Shown: positions 22,965-35,189, numbered from the stretch's first letter. The stretch: DNA of 64,000 bases from Euleptes europaea (GCF_029931775.1 NC_079318.1:79209614-79273613), one strand, 5' to 3'. The notes: generated by a model from the letters alone, not told the origin. Program-made: numbers and translations.

Positions 22965-24475
22965 AATAGTATAAATGCAGTCGCCCAATCAGCTTCGGTT
23001 CTTCTATGTTCACTTGCGTGGAAGAAAGGAGGCTTACCTCTGAATAAAAGTGCTTACCTCTGTGCACCGACCTGCGAATTAAACGTACTTTCGCGTAAGC
23101 AGGCCTAAAAGTAAATTGCTCTATAGTCAAGAGATTTTATACTTAACAAAGCCTGCATAGGATTCCAGCCCTGCCTTCCTCCTGTTCATTTAGGGCTGGT
23201 ATGTTAAATATATTTCTCAGGAGTAAAGGATCCAAATGAAGCCTACGTCCGAATACAAATGCGTAAGTCTGGGATGTATGTTTGGGTTCTAAACAAACAG
23301 AAAGATATCACTTTTATAAATGTAAAAACATAATTAATAAATATAAAAATAAAACATAAAATAAATTTAATTACTAAATAGCATAATAAATGGGACTTAG
23401 ACATAAAAGTATACGGAGATCAATGGGGCTTAATTGGAAGACTGCAAAACTGAGTGTGTGCCATCCTTACTGCGCATGCCCCATAGTGGCAACGGAAAAC
23501 TTGCCTGCTGCTTAGGCTTCACTCCAAAGCAAACTTGCCAATCCCTGTTTTAAAAGCAAACGAGGGAGAAATATGTTGCTGACAAAATAAGGCTACTGGC
23601 TAGTCATCATTTTAGCCTTTTGGCCGGCCTTTAAATATAGAAGATTGGAAAGCAAGAAATAATTCCAGCCAAGCTCTGCTTGCCCTTAACATTCTGGGCT
23701 GTGAATGCAAACACAAGTCATTTATGCATGGGAGCTTTACCTGGGGTTTGATGCTCGCTCTAGCCACACTTTTCTCTAGTGAATTTAAAAACTGCTATGC
23801 ACTAGCAAAAGTCACTGAGCTCAAATCCGGAAGCATCTCCCCACCCTTGAGAATGCTGCTTTGTAATTAGCTATAGTGCTTACTGTGAGAAAAACGTCCA
23901 GTTCCTCCCCCCGCCCCCCGCAGAAACCCAAGTGCCGTGCTAAAATCCATTTCATAAAAAGAAGCACTTTTAAAGGAACAGAATGAGGAGGGGGACCCAA
24001 GCCTAGTTTTTAAACCCATTTTTATGTGACAAAGAGCTCCGGCTGTGAGATGAAAAACCAGGAAGCATTTGAGTCCCCACCCCTTGAAACACTGCTTTGT
24101 AATTGGCAGTACTGCTTACTGTAAAAAAGGTCACACACCCCTCCAGCTCCACTCTCCCTCGCTTTGGATTATTCATGGAGAGGAGGACGATTTGATCCGG
24201 CTGATCTCAGGAGAGATTGAAGAATCGGGATTTCACAGCAATGGGAAGACCCAGGATTTGCTGGCCACAAGGTCATATCTAATGGACAGAAAACTCACGC
24301 ATAACTCCAAGAACAACAACTGAGCCAGCCCGAGGGCGACCATGAGTCCAAGTACCCACGCATAAACGACCATCAAGAGACATGATATAATGTAGAACCA
24401 AGTGCCAGATAAAGGTGAGAGGTAGCTTCAGCCTGCAGCACAGTTTCAGTTCCTTTTCAGGTTTTTGCCCTATTG
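22965..24475. other. Intergenic stretch without recognisable gene
   Basis: No open frame of host type, RNA gene or named repeat is seen. Two diverged copies of an unnamed segment ('ggaagcat ... gctttgtaatt ... cttactgt') lie at about 23829-23890 and 24061-24125, roughly 232 bases apart, suggesting an old local duplication. Confidence 0.4.
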
Positions 24476-24476
24476 A

Positions 24477-25420
24477 GCACATGAAGCTGCCTTAAATTGA
24501 GTCAGACCATTGGTCCACCAAGGCCAGTATTGTCTACTCAGACTGGCAGTGACTCCCCAGGGTCTCAGGCTAAGGTCTTTCACATCACCTGCTTCTTGAA
24601 CATACGAAGATACCTTGTACCAACTCAAGTCCATCCGACTTGGTATTGTCTCCTCAGACTGGCAGTAACTCTCCAGAATCTCAGGCACAGAACAACCTTT
24701 CCCAACAGCTGCTACTCAAGGACCATTTAACTCAGTGGTTCCCAAACATATCGGGCCACCGCCCCTCGGTTCTACAAACTCAATCCCAGCGCCCCTTACC
24801 CTATCCTATAAAAAGCATTATTCAAAATAGGGGTTTGCATGACACACTAAAGAACATAGTAACAATAAAATTTCAAAACAGTAACAATTAATTGCAAATC
24901 TATTCGAAATCAAATTAAATCTTTTTAATTGAAATTTATTCAACAAAACTGGTGAACTTGATCCAGTGGTACCAGCTCTTCAAAGTCTGGGAAAAAATTC
25001 TGATAGTTTCCACCAAATTTGCCAGCATGGTGCCATAGCGTGATCTGTTGTAAATTAGTGAACAACACAGTTGAAGGGGCCCACCTCTAGCGCCCCCCCT
25101 GCCCCCTTGCCTCATAGTGCCCCCCCTAGGTAGTCCCACCGCCCCCCAGGGGGTGGTACTGCCCACTTTGGGAACCACTGATTTAACTGGAGATGTCCCT
25201 GGGGACTGAGCCTGGCATACGAAGCCCTGAGCTCAATGCCCTCCCTGCCAGACATTAAAAACCTGCCCTATCCCCTACAAGACCACTGATTTACATAGCC
25301 CCATCTCCCTCCAAGGTCTCAGGCACAGGAAGGATTTCCCCAGTCTCTGCTACCTGAGGTTCTTCGTAAAGTGGAAATGCCAGAGACTGAACCCCAGCCT
25401 TTCTACATTAAATGATGCTC
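24477..25420 (-). mobile_element. Cluster of tRNA-SINE fragments
   Basis: Two to three partial minus-strand copies of the 6467-type SINE: 24477-24596 ('cacatgaagctgccttaaattgagtcagacc'), about 24597-24732 continued at 25189-25230, and about 25300-25420. The hAT element at 24733-25180 sits inside the second copy, so the SINE is older than the hAT insertion. Confidence 0.65.
24733..25180 (-). mobile_element. Non-autonomous hAT element inside a SINE
   Basis: Ends CAGTGGTTCCCAAAC and TTTGGGAACCACTG; 8-bp duplication ATTTAACT at 24725-24732 and 25181-25188. Same interior as 1775-2219, reversed. No transposase. Confidence 0.9.
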
Positions 25421-25842
25421 TGGGGAGTATCTGACTCTCCCAAAGTCCAAGGCCCTGAAGCTTAAAATAGCATCCCTGGTACAGTTTGGAAGCTTACCAA
25501 GAACTTGTGTGTGGATTTCTGGGAGATGCATGGAAACCACTACACATAAGACACTGCGCACATGGGACGATTGCCTCGATATCATGACAGGCCTTCTTTC
25601 CTCTTTTGGGGAATCACTGAGAAACGTTTGCTGATGCTTTCAACGAGCCATGGTACAGCCGCCACATCCTTTGCGCAATGCTGGGGGATGCTTGGCCTCT
25701 ACAGTCCCTTTTCCAAAACACTCTGCTTTGCCCAAGCTCCCCTTCCCCAGTCAACTTGCATCACAGCTGACTTGCAAAAAGATTTTTATTTATTACATGT
25801 GCACATCCCAACAGGAGTTCATCCAACAGTCCCTCTTCCCCC

Positions 25843-28800
25843 TCACCCGGCCTCCACAAGACCCAGCAAGTAGCTGTTCAGGGAAGGTAAGAGTTTCCAG
25901 TTGTCCGTCCGGATGCTCACGCGGGCGGCATCTTTAACGCTCTGCACTTGCAGCAGAATGTGATACTGCGGCGGCAGGGCCATGCCGATTTCGTACGAGC
26001 CCGACTGTTCGGCGAGAATGTACCCAGCAAAATGATCCTGCACCAAGCGCGCCAGGGATTGAGGGGGCACGGGCCAGCAGATGAGGCTTTCGGCGCAAGT
26101 CTCGTTGGTGTCCGGGTGGAGCTGGTGCCAAAGAGCGCCAAAGAGATGGTGCCGCTCCTCAGGGGGCCAGGCTGGCAACATCAGGGGCAAAAAGAGGTCA
26201 GGGAAAGCTACTTCCAGGGGCTCTAGCTGGCTGCAGTGGGTGAGACCCTTCTGCGTGGTATACAGGGCAAAGACGTTGACCCACGTGGGGTAGGGACAAC
26301 GTGGCTGCAGCGTCAGGGTCACAGCCTGGGGTGGGTGGCGTGCCGAGAGGCAGGGCACACACAGTTCCGGCACGGGCTCATAATGCCGGTCGGAGCACTC
26401 AAAGCGCAGCACCACACAGAGCAAGAGGTCACAGGGGGGATCGGGGGGTCCCGAGTGGACCAGCTGGTATGTCAGGTGGAGCTGTGAGGGGGGCCGCGGC
26501 TCCAGCAGCCACCGGCAATAGCTGTCCACGTCTTGCGCAGAGTGGGGGGCCACAGGCCCATCGCTGCTCTTCCCTACCCTCTCCAACCGCATGGGGGCTC
26601 GCACAGCAGGGTGCACCGTCAGAGAAGCCACAAAGCTCTCGCTGTCGGCCACAATAGAAGAGGAGAGCGTTCGGGCCTTGATGGGGCCCTGCGGGGCCAG
26701 AACAGCCCCGAGTTTCTCATCAGAGAGGCTGGCCAGCAGGGTGTAGTAGAACCGAGCCCGGTCTCGGACGTCTACATCTACGTGGCAGAGGGAGACAGCC
26801 TGCAGGAGGTCTGCCAGCTGGGACGGAGCAGGCAGCGGTTGAAGCTGCATCAAATTGCGGCAGACGCTCAGGAGGATTTGTCCCGAGCGCCAGTCCCCAA
26901 GTCGGTCCGAGGCAACCAGGCGTCTCAGGAAGCGCATGGTGCTCCTTTGGGGGATGTCCTTCTCCTTTGCCAGCCTGGCTAAGACCTTGAGATGCCAGCT
27001 CAGCTCCCTCTCTTGCAAGGGTAACCCCACAATCAGCTCTTGCAAGCCGCGAGCAAACGAACCCGCCCAGCCGGGCTCCTCCAGCACCGCCCACGCTTCG
27101 TCCAAAAGGTTGATAACATTTGGCGCCAGAGGGCAGTTCTGGCGATAGAGGTCCAAGAGGCAGCGGGTCAGCTCCGCCATGGGCTGCGCCCGCGAGCCAA
27201 AGTACCGGGCAAAAAGGAAGGCTGCTCGGAAAAAGAGCCGGGAGGCCTCCTGCCCGCCTTTCCCGGCCACCAACCCCCCAAGGGCCAGCACATGCTCCAA
27301 AAGGTAGCTTACCCCCTGTTCGGCAGCCGGTCCTTCGCTCTCCATGCACACCAGGCACAGCAGGTTCAGCCGGGCTAGGACGGTGCCCTGATCCTGGAAG
27401 AGCCCGGGGAAAAGGCCGGAGATCGTGCGGGGAGTCAGCAAAACTGGCAGGCCCTCCTCCGGGCCCGAGCCCAGCGGCCGGTTCTCAGGGAAATGCAGGA
27501 GGCAGTCCAGGTGGAAGAGTTTCACCGGAGCGGGCAGAGCAGGGTGCTGGGCCATGCCCACCAGGCGGCGCAGCAAGAACGCCTCATCTTCGGCAGTGAA
27601 GAGGCTGTCCGTGAAGAGAGACTTGAGCTGCAGGATGGCGTGCAGCAGCGCCGCGTCGGCTGTGCCAAAGAGGCGCACCAGCTGGGCTTTGAAGATGGCG
27701 GGGGATTGCGTGCGCACCACGCTCACGGCTTGGGCCAAGTGCCACAGGAGGTGGCTCTGGGCAGCGGGGGACAAGAGATAGGAGGTGTCCAACAGGGCCG
27801 AGACCACCGATTTCAACTCCTTGAGGTCCTCGGACGAGGGCATGAGGAGCAGCTGGTTGAGAGCGGCCAGGGACAGGTCGCCCAGCTCCTTTGTAGCCCC
27901 CCAGACCAGACCCTCGCTGCCAGCCAGAAGCTCCCCCAGGGTTCCCTGGCCACCCCGCGCAAGTAGCAAGATCGCGTTCCGCAGAGCCAAGCTGTAGAGC
28001 AACGTGTAACCCTGGTGGGCCGGAGAGGCTTCCTGCTGCTGCAAGGAATGCAGGGTCTCCAAGCGCCGCGACAGCAAACCGGGGTGGCAACATTCCACCT
28101 CTCTCAGGCACTCGCAGGCGGCTGCCCGCAGGGGTCTTTCCGCAGGGCCCCCGTGGCGGTCATTAAGGTCCGAAGCCAGGTGGAACAGCAGGGAGAGGTA
28201 TTCGTGGGAAGTCTGGCCGTCCTCGCCAAAGGCCTCCGTGGCCAGCAGCACCGTCCCCATTGCGAAAAGCAGGTGGCACCGCAGAGACAGCAGTTTGGGC
28301 GAGGGACCCAGCTGGGCATAAAGGGACAGCAAGGAGGCCGCGGCCTCTTGCCCCGCCTTGGCATCTGGGCACAACAGAGTGGGGTATTCCAAGAGGAGCG
28401 ACAACATGGAGACCTGCAAGAGGGAAATAGAGTTGCTGTCAGGAAGGGCCAGGCAGAGAAAATTGGGAAGCAGAAGAGCCAGGCCCAGTTTTCTTTAACA
28501 ATTGCCCTGCTAGATTCCGCTCCGTCCCTGCATAACCCCTTCCCACACGCTGATTTAGTGTATGCAATAGAATCCTGAAGTGGCAGAGAATAGTGGATGG
28601 ATTACAGGGACACAAGGAGCCCCGTGGTGCAGAGTGGTAAGCTGCAGTACTGCAGTCCAAGCTCTGCTCACGACCTGAGTTGGCTCCCAACGGAAGTTGG
28701 TTTCAGGTAGCCGGCGCAAGGTGGACTCAGCCTTCCATCCTTGCGAGGTCGGTCAAATGAGGACCCAGCTTGCTTGGGGTAAAAGAAAGATGACTGGGGA

Positions 28801-30230
28801 AGGAACTGGCAAACCACCCCGTAAACACAGTCTGCCTAGTAAATGTCAGGATGTGACGTCACCCCATGGGTCAGAAATGACCTGGTGCTTGCACAGGGGA
28901 CCTTGACCTTTACTTTAACAGGGACACACCATTTCTGAGTGCTCCCTCATGTAAAAAATTCCCTGCAAGTAAAAATAAATAAATGATCGTAGCAGGGCCA
29001 GAGGTTGTAGCCCAGCCTGCTCTGTAACAGTATTCCTATTGTGAGGAGTTTTTGTTTACATAGGAGAAGATTCAGAAATCTTATTTCCCCTCCACCCCAC
29101 ATTTTGAAGTGGAACAGTCTATTCTACGATCTCATTTCTAGCTCTCGAAAGAGTTTGTGATAATGTACATGGTTCTCTCCCGCTTCACATTAATTCTCAC
29201 AACAACCCTATGAGGTACGCTAGGGGGCTGAGACAGAAAACTGCCTGGCCCAAAGGCATCCAGTTTCATGACTGAGTTGGGATTTCAACCCAAGTGTTCC
29301 CCAAATCATTTTCACCCAGGCTGAAACTATAAGACAATCACTTCTCACATTTCCTGGCTTTTCCATACTTTTCTCAGCACAGACCAGGGCCCCTTCCCAC
29401 ATACACGCCCAGTCTCTGAGCATCCAGCTAGCTGTTGAAGAAGAGGCTATAATGTCATGGAATGTTCACAAACATTCTTAACAGGTGAGATTCAGGTAGC
29501 AGAACAACAATACGGCTCCTGTGAGGGAACTGCGTGGATGGTTTGGGTAAAGAAAAAAAATCATCTGGAGACTAGAAGTAAAAATGGATACTGGTCATGA
29601 TGCATACCTATTCTCTCCAGGATCAGAGGAGCAGGCCCGCTATATTAGGTGCTGTGGAACACAGGCAGGACAATGCTGCTGCAGTTGTCTTGTTGGTGGG
29701 CTTCCTAGAGGCACCAGGTTGGCCACTGTGTGAACAGACTGCTGGACTTGATGGACCTTGGTCTGATCCAGCATGGCCTTTCTTATGTTCTTATGGGAGA
29801 CTGCACTACAGGGAGACTGGGAAAAGGAGGACTACAGATAGGAGGACCAATAGGATGATAGATTCCCCTACAAGTGGAATTAATTTTAATGGCAGCTATG
29901 GCAGAGGGACCTCCCACTTCCAATTCCTGTTGTTTTAACCCAGAGTACATCTTGCTTTTCCCACAACAATCCCAACTCACACAACTGGGCCCTTCCAGCT
30001 GCTGGAGTGAGTAAGGGCCATGATCTCACCTCACACCTTTCTCTGCAACCACTCTAAAAGCCACAATTCCCCTTTACCTTGATCTGCTCCCCCAGCTTTT
30101 CATTTTGCAACTCCTGCAACAGGTCATCTACAAAGGTATCGCTGGCCCCATAGGCAGAGAGGAAGGCCGTGGGGCACGAACGGAAAGAGGAGACAGCTCC
30201 GATCCAGCCCTCTGTATTCCTTAGGCTCAT
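25843..30230 (-). CDS. AP5B1: AP5B1, AP-5 adaptor complex subunit beta-1, two coding exons
   Basis: Large beta subunit of the AP-5 adaptor, which works with SPG11/SPG15 on late endosomes and lysosomes to retrieve proteins to the Golgi. Coding exons: 30230-30078 (51 codons, start CAT on + at 30228-30230; donor ATCAAG|GTAAAG) and 28413-25843 (856 codons plus stop; acceptor TTGCAG|GTC). The product is 907 residues; human has 878. Family anchors: LLQELQNEKLGEQIK at the exon junction (human LLSDLRSEKLSEQTK), AACECLREVE, LDTSYLL, ALFT-like SLFTAEDEAFLLRRL, AQHPALPAP, FPENRPLG, LQPRCPYPTW and ALYTTQKGLT. The fold is helical solenoid first, then a beta-rich appendage region. The start sits 16 bases inside the exon, after acceptor TTTTGCAG, so a non-coding exon must lie upstream. 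A SINE, an L2-like piece and a CR1 end lie in the intron. The last exon is strikingly GC-rich. Confidence 0.95.
28615..28917 (+). mobile_element. Sauria-type tRNA SINE, full length, AP5B1 intron
   Basis: Head AGGAGCCCCGTGGTGCAGAG, then 'gctctgctcacgacctgagtt', body and tail 'gcacaggggaccttgacc'. An 11-bp target duplication ACAGGGACACA lies at 28604-28614 and 28918-28928. It lies opposite to the gene's direction. Confidence 0.9.
29160..29420 (+). mobile_element. L2/MIR-like 3' repeat, AP5B1 intron
   Basis: Pattern 'ttctcacaacaaccctatgaggtacgctaggggg ... cctggcccaaaggcatccag ... gatttcaacccaagtg', diverged. The remaining intron sequence shows no other feature apart from the CR1 end at 29585-29800. 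Confidence 0.5.
29585..29800 (+). mobile_element. CR1 LINE 3' end, AP5B1 intron
   Basis: Pattern 'ggatactggtcatgatgcatacctattctctccaggatcagagg ... ctgctggacttgatggaccttggtctgatccagcatggcctttc', ending in TTATGTTCTTATG. Nearly the same as the tail at 9990-10205 and 58475-58690. Confidence 0.85.
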
Positions 30231-30349
30231 GGCGAAGATGGGAAGGCTGCAAAATAGAAACAGAAAGAGAGCATTGAAGACATTGGCTGATGCCGGAGAT
30301 TGTACCCTCCCCTCCAACATACTTTGGAGCAATCCTGGGATGGGTTTTT

Positions 30350-30430
30350 TTATGCCTGAACGTCTCTTGCCTCGAAAACCCTATGGGGTCACCACAAGTC
30401 AGCTGCAACCTGGCACTTTCCACCCCCACC
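30350..30430 (+). mobile_element. 5S-SINE tail fragment
   Basis: Pattern 'cgtctcttgcctcgaaaaccctatggggtcaccacaagtcagctgcaacctggcac', the 3' part of the 5S-derived SINE. No head is present. It lies about 100 bases upstream of the AP5B1 coding start exon, in intron 1. Confidence 0.65.
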
Positions 30431-30462
30431 ATCATATTTCTATCCTACCGTTTCAGTGTCCT

Positions 30463-31110
30463 TAACTAGAAGAAGCAGAGTTGGTTTTTATACCCCACTT
30501 TTCTCTACTGAAAGGAGTCTCAAAGCGGCTTACAAATTCCTTCTCCCCCCCCCCACCCACAACAGGCATCTTGTGAGGTTGGTGAGGCTGAGAGTTCTGA
30601 GAGAACTGTGACTAGCCCAAGGTCACCCAGCAGGCTGTATGTGGAGGAATAGGGAATCCAATCTGGCTCTCCAGATTAGACATTAGGAAGAATTTTCTAA
30701 CGGAGCAGTTCCTCAGCGGAACAGACTTCCTCGGGAGGTGGTAAGCTCTCCTTCCCTGGAGGTTTTTAAGAAGAGGTTAGATGGCCATCTGTCAGCAATG
30801 CTGACTCTAAGACCTTAAGCAGATGACCTATACAGCACAGAGCCTTCCTTTTTCTGGACTCTATGACCTTAAGCAGATGATGAGAGGGAGGACATCTTCT
30901 GGGCATGCAGTAAGGGTCGCTGGGGGTGTGGGGGGAGGGAGTTGTGAATTTCGTGCATTGTGCAGGGGGTTGGAATAGATGACCCTTGTAGTCCCTTCCA
31001 ACTCTAAGATTCTATTATTAAGAGTCTGCCGCTCATGTGGAGGAGTGGGGAATCAAACCCGGTTCTCCGGATTAGAGTCCGCCGCTCTTAACCACTATAT
31101 CATGCTGCAA
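30463..31110 (+). mobile_element. L2-like dispersed repeat interrupted by a CR1 3' end
   Basis: The outer repeat is the 'gttggtttttataccccacttttctc' type (30463-30675 and 31020-31110). Between about 30676 and 31018 lies a CR1 3' end ('cattaggaagaattttctaacggagcagttcc ... gagggaggacatcttctgggcatgcag ... ggaatagatgacccttgtagtcccttccaactctaagattctatta'). The CR1 is therefore the younger insertion. Confidence 0.75.
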
Positions 31111-31174
31111 GTTCTCTATAGGTCTTTGGGGATTGTGGTACCACTCCAATCAGGGAGGCATTGTCCTGACAGCC

Positions 31175-31400
31175 GACTTGATGTAGTGGTTAAACTAGGA
31201 CCTAGGACAACCAGGTTCAAAACTCGTTCTGCCATGGAAACTCTCTGGGTGATGTTGGGCCTGTCACAATCTTTCAGCCGCTACCTTACAAAGCTCTTGT
31301 TGTGAGGATAAGGTGGAGGAGAGGATAAGGTGGAGGAGGGGAGAATAATGTAATAAACTGCTCTTGATTCCATGTACAGAGAAAAGTGGGAAATAAATTA
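31175..31400 (+). mobile_element. tRNA/L2-like SINE fragment
   Basis: Pattern 'gatgtagtggttaaactaggacctaggacaaccaggttcaaaactc ... cctgtcacaatctttcagcc ... ttgttgtgaggataaggtggagg ... aaaagtgggaaataaa'. A related copy at about 39465-39900 is interrupted by a TAGGG element. Family not assigned. Confidence 0.45.
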
Positions 31401-34300
31401 TTAAAAATTCTTAGGAGCCCTTAGGAAATTCCCTCATGAAAGACAGGCATCAGAATGCCTATTAGCCAAAAACTGAAGCCTCCATGGTCCAACACAATAT
31501 ACCTTTAAGTACCCATTGCCGAGAATCAAACAACAGAAAAAAGCTGTTGTCTTTATGATCTATTTTTGGGATTCCAAGCAACCTCTGACTGGCCATTGCT
31601 GGAAACAGAATACCGGGGTATTTATTTAAATATTTCTGCCCCATTTTTTATTGCATGGAGTTCTCTTAAAAGCAGCTTATGGTAATAAGAATCAATTTAA
31701 AACACATAATCAATTATTATCTTCTTTTTAAAAATGTTTTATTAGATTTTTCAGAATAACGCAAAGTAAAAAGGGAAAAAGGGGTTGGGAACAATTTTGA
31801 TAGATTATACAGGGTTGACATTCGGAATCAACATAAAACACAACAGAACGTTAAAAACCAGAAGAATGGACACAGAAACAAGCCAATAAAAGCAGCAGAG
31901 TTTGAAAGCAGATCAATTCAGCAGGATGCCATAAATATCAACATTAACTTCAGTCAACCCAAAAGCTCACCTCAGCAGAACTGTATTAAGCAATCTCCAA
32001 ACGCCCCAAAGGCATTGTTCCTAGCAAGCCTCATGGGACAACGTTAGTGCCACCACCAAGAAGCCACTGTCCCATTACGCCGTCCACCAAACCTCTAAAG
32101 ACCAGGGAACCATAAAACAGACCCTCTCCAGATGACCTGAACATAGGGGGAAATTCACGTTAAAGAAAGTAGTCCCTTAAGCGCCACAGACTCAACCTGT
32201 TAAGGGCCTGAACAGGAAAAAAAACAGCACTTTGAACTGGACCTGGAAACAAACCGGGAGCTAGCGAAGACACATGCAATCATGTGCAGTGCCCTCAAGG
32301 CGGATTATCAAACTGTGTAGGTGCATTTTGATCTAGGGTCCAGGAATATTTCAAAGGCAGCCCCACACCAAGTGCATCATAGTAGTCCAGCCAGAAAGTC
32401 ACCAGACCATGTCTAACTTTGGCCAGACCAGGCTTCAGCAGGAAAGGCAGCAAATGTATGTATCAGTTTAAGCTGCTAAAAGAAGAAGAGTTGGTTTTTA
32501 TATGCCGACTTTCTCCACCACTTAAGGAAGACTCAAACCAGCTTACAATCACCTTCCCTTCCCCACAACAGACACCCTGTGAGGTAGGTGGGGCTGAGAG
32601 AGGTGTGACTTTCCCAAGGTCACCCAGCTGGCTTCATGTGAAAGAGTGGGGAAACCAACCCAGTTCACCAGATTAGCCTCCAACCCTCACGTGGGGGAGC
32701 GGTTCTCCAGATCAGAGTCCACTGCTCCAAACCACCACGCTTAACCACTACACCATGTTGGCATTCTTGGCCACTGATGTCACCTGTCCAGGCCAAACAG
32801 CTACCCAAGCTGCATGCCAGATACCCATCTGATGCAGGCTGTGTCCTGTTTCCAGGACCATATATCCTCTGACCATCTCTGTCTCGTCTGCATTAGCCTT
32901 TCAGTGCATTCAGGCACTGGTTTAACCAATCAATAGCCTTTTTTTTGGAATCCATTGAAATAGAGAAGTGGAGTGTCACCCACATATTGACAACACCACA
33001 ACCCAAACCTCCAGAGCAGTCCGAGGGAGAGATACTCCAGTCCAGTTTAACAGTATTTATCTATATTTGGTATAGAGAGGTTTTAATTTAATTTAATTAT
33101 TTAAATTTGTAATCGATTTTAATTGATAAAGTTTGTAGTTTATCTGGCTATCGCCGCAATAATAAAATCATCAGTTTAACAGTATTATCCGCCTATGGAA
33201 TCTAATTCAGCAGGTGCACACTGCAACCTCCCCTAGGAGTTCTTTTGCTGGATAAAGGTGGTTTTTAGGTTAGCAACAGAGTAGGTTTAGATGGAACACG
33301 TCTGTACGGGGTTCCTGGCTTTGTGGGTACCCTGAATCTTAAAGCCCCCTGCTGCCGCCTCCATGGCAGTTTTAATTTTGTTGGTTTTAGAATGATGTTT
33401 CCGCTACTGTTTTTATTGTCGGGACTTGCTAGGTGCCCCAGTTATCTGGGAAAGGTAGGCTTATATATGTTTTAAATAAATTAAGACCGCTGCAACTAAA
33501 ATGATTGAATCTTGGGGCAGCCAACGGTTTTACTGGGCATCTGCTTTCATGAGCCCAGGAGCTGAATCAGAATTCAATCACAACAGCTGATTTCATTTCC
33601 AAAACAAAGGCAAGAGATTCCTCCGCCCTTGCAGAGCTTGATGTACTTAAGCAATAGGAGAAGCACTGAGTTTCCACCCATTACTTCGATTGCAAAGGGC
33701 CTCTCTTTGATTACATTTAAATTCCCCTTGATAAGGTCAACCCCTGAACTTCTTGTCTCTCACGCTGGGCTATTCACAATTTTAAAGAAGTTGAAAAACC
33801 TGTGCTTGCCCATCTGGACTTTCCCCTGCGACGGTGGGGTCTTTCTAGGCCAGGCAAAGGGGGTGGGAAGAGAGATTTCTAGCTGTCCCCATAGAGGCAG
33901 GCAGGATTGCCACATAACTACCAGCCGATGCACTGCTATGCTCTGGAAAAGCGTGCGATAGGCGGGGAAGAACCTGGGCCAGCACAAAACGGGAGAATCA
34001 CGTCTGCTGAAAAGGGGAAACCAGCTGTTTGCAGCTGTGAAGTCCTGCTGAGCGAAAAGCAAAAAACCGGGGCGCGTACCACCCACCCGGCCACCCATAG
34101 CACTCAGTGGGAGCGCAAGGCGCTTCGTGGGCCATTTATTCATGGAAGGTTTTGCATTGGATTTGTCACTCTCTAGATGCCCATTTCCCCCATCTGCAGT
34201 CTCAAAACTCTGCATGGCGGCTTATTGTTGAGTTTTGAGAATATGGATGGAGGGAAAGTGCATCTAAAGCGTGGCAAAGCCAATGCAAAACCTTCTATGG
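31400..34300. other. AP5B1 intron 1, mostly without recognisable features
   Basis: Contains the dispersed L2-like repeat at 32480-32757 and diverged LINE-like sequence at about 31980-32420 ('aatcatgtgcagtgccctcaaggcgg ... tcatagtagtccagcc'). I see no host exon. Open frames here are short and look like chance. Confidence 0.4.
32480..32757 (+). mobile_element. L2-like dispersed repeat
   Basis: Same family as 20139-20895 ('gaagaagagttggtttttatatgccgactttctccacc ... gaggtaggtggggctgagagaggtgtgactttcccaaggtcacccagctgg'). Confidence 0.6.
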
Positions 34301-34316
34301 CCACGGTACCACTTAC

Positions 34317-34490
34317 CTCCCCGCCGTCCCCGACTTCCTTCGGCGACAGCTCAGCTGATCTCCACTCGTGGGCAAAGCGACGCTTCCTGCTTCCCTTCGC
34401 GGTGATTTCACCGGCCGCCGCTAGAGGGCAACCGAGCGGCGGTCCAGCGCGCCCGTTCTCTCTCCCCCCCCCCCCGCCCCACAAGCATCC
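34317..34490 (-). promoter_or_regulatory. Probable AP5B1 promoter and non-coding first exon
   Basis: A CpG-rich patch in otherwise AT-richer DNA. On the - strand it ends in a consensus donor, GGGGAG|GTAAGTGG (exon end 34317, GT at 34316-34315). AP5B1's start exon opens with a splice acceptor at 30247-30248, so it needs exactly such an upstream exon about 4.1 kb away. The link between the two is inference; the transcription start is not visible. Confidence 0.55.
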
Positions 34491-34669
34491 CAGAGGCAAG
34501 TTGATTTCAGAGGCGCTTTTCGCACGTGCCAGAAAGATCCGCTTTCAGTGCACTTTGCAGCTGGGTTTTATTGTGAGAAACAGGAACACCCACTTGCAAG
34601 CGATCGTTGAAGTGCATTGAGAGTGGGTTGAAAGTGCGTTATTCAGCGTGTGTGGAAATGCCCTCGGAG

Positions 34670-35185
34670 TAGGGTTGCCATCCTCCAGGTACTCAGTACA
34701 GGAGCGAAGTGTATACAAAGTGCAAAAAAACTTTATAGCTACCAAAATGACATAACAATACAGCTATACACAATATATACACACTACTAAGCTGAAACAT
34801 ACAAGCTAAGACAAACAACGTGACTGTACAAGGTGAAAAAAGTGTCAAAATGACACAGCTAATGTTCATAAAGTCTCAATTGTAGAAGTGGTATCCAAAG
34901 GATTTTCAATGAGGTTCCAACACTTCGCTCCTGTACTGAGTTCCTTATCTTCCCGATATTAGTACATTGGTGTCTATTTCTCCCTCAACCTCCAGGTACT
35001 AGCTGGAGATCTCCTGTGATTACAACTGATCTCCAACTGATAGAGAAAAGTTCACCTGGAGAAAATGGCCGCTTTGGCAATTGGACTCTATGGCACTGAA
35101 GTCCCTCCCCTCCCCAAGCCCCGCCCTCCTCAGGCTCCACCCCAAAAACCTCCCACTGATGGTGAAGAGGGACCTGGCAACCCTA
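34670..35185 (+). mobile_element. TAGGG hAT MITE with a 295-bp insertion
   Basis: Ends TAGGGTTGCCATCCTCCAGG and CCTGGCAACCCTA; flanks CCTCGGAG and CCTAAGAG agree at six of eight positions. The body 'gctggagatctcctgtgattacaactgatctcc ... tggcaattggactctatggcac ... ctccccaagcc' is the family core. The insertion at 34694-34988 is listed separately. Confidence 0.85.
34694..34988. mobile_element. Unclassified inserted element with inverted repeat and 12-bp duplication
   Basis: Direct repeats CCTCCAGGTACT (34682-34693 and 34989-35000) bracket 295 bases foreign to the MITE. A perfect 21-base inverted pair (34691-34711 and 34921-34941; core ACAGGAGCGAAGTG / CACTTCGCTCCTGT) spans most of it, with the right arm about 50 bases inside the end. 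The interior is AT-rich and non-coding. I do not recognise the family; Penelope-like origin is one guess. Confidence 0.6.
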
Positions 35186-35189
35186 CCTA

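Noticed and set aside
26720-27358. 212-codon and other long frames overlapping AP5B1
   Set aside because: They are alternative-frame shadows of the GC-rich large AP5B1 exon, which matches its family along its whole length.
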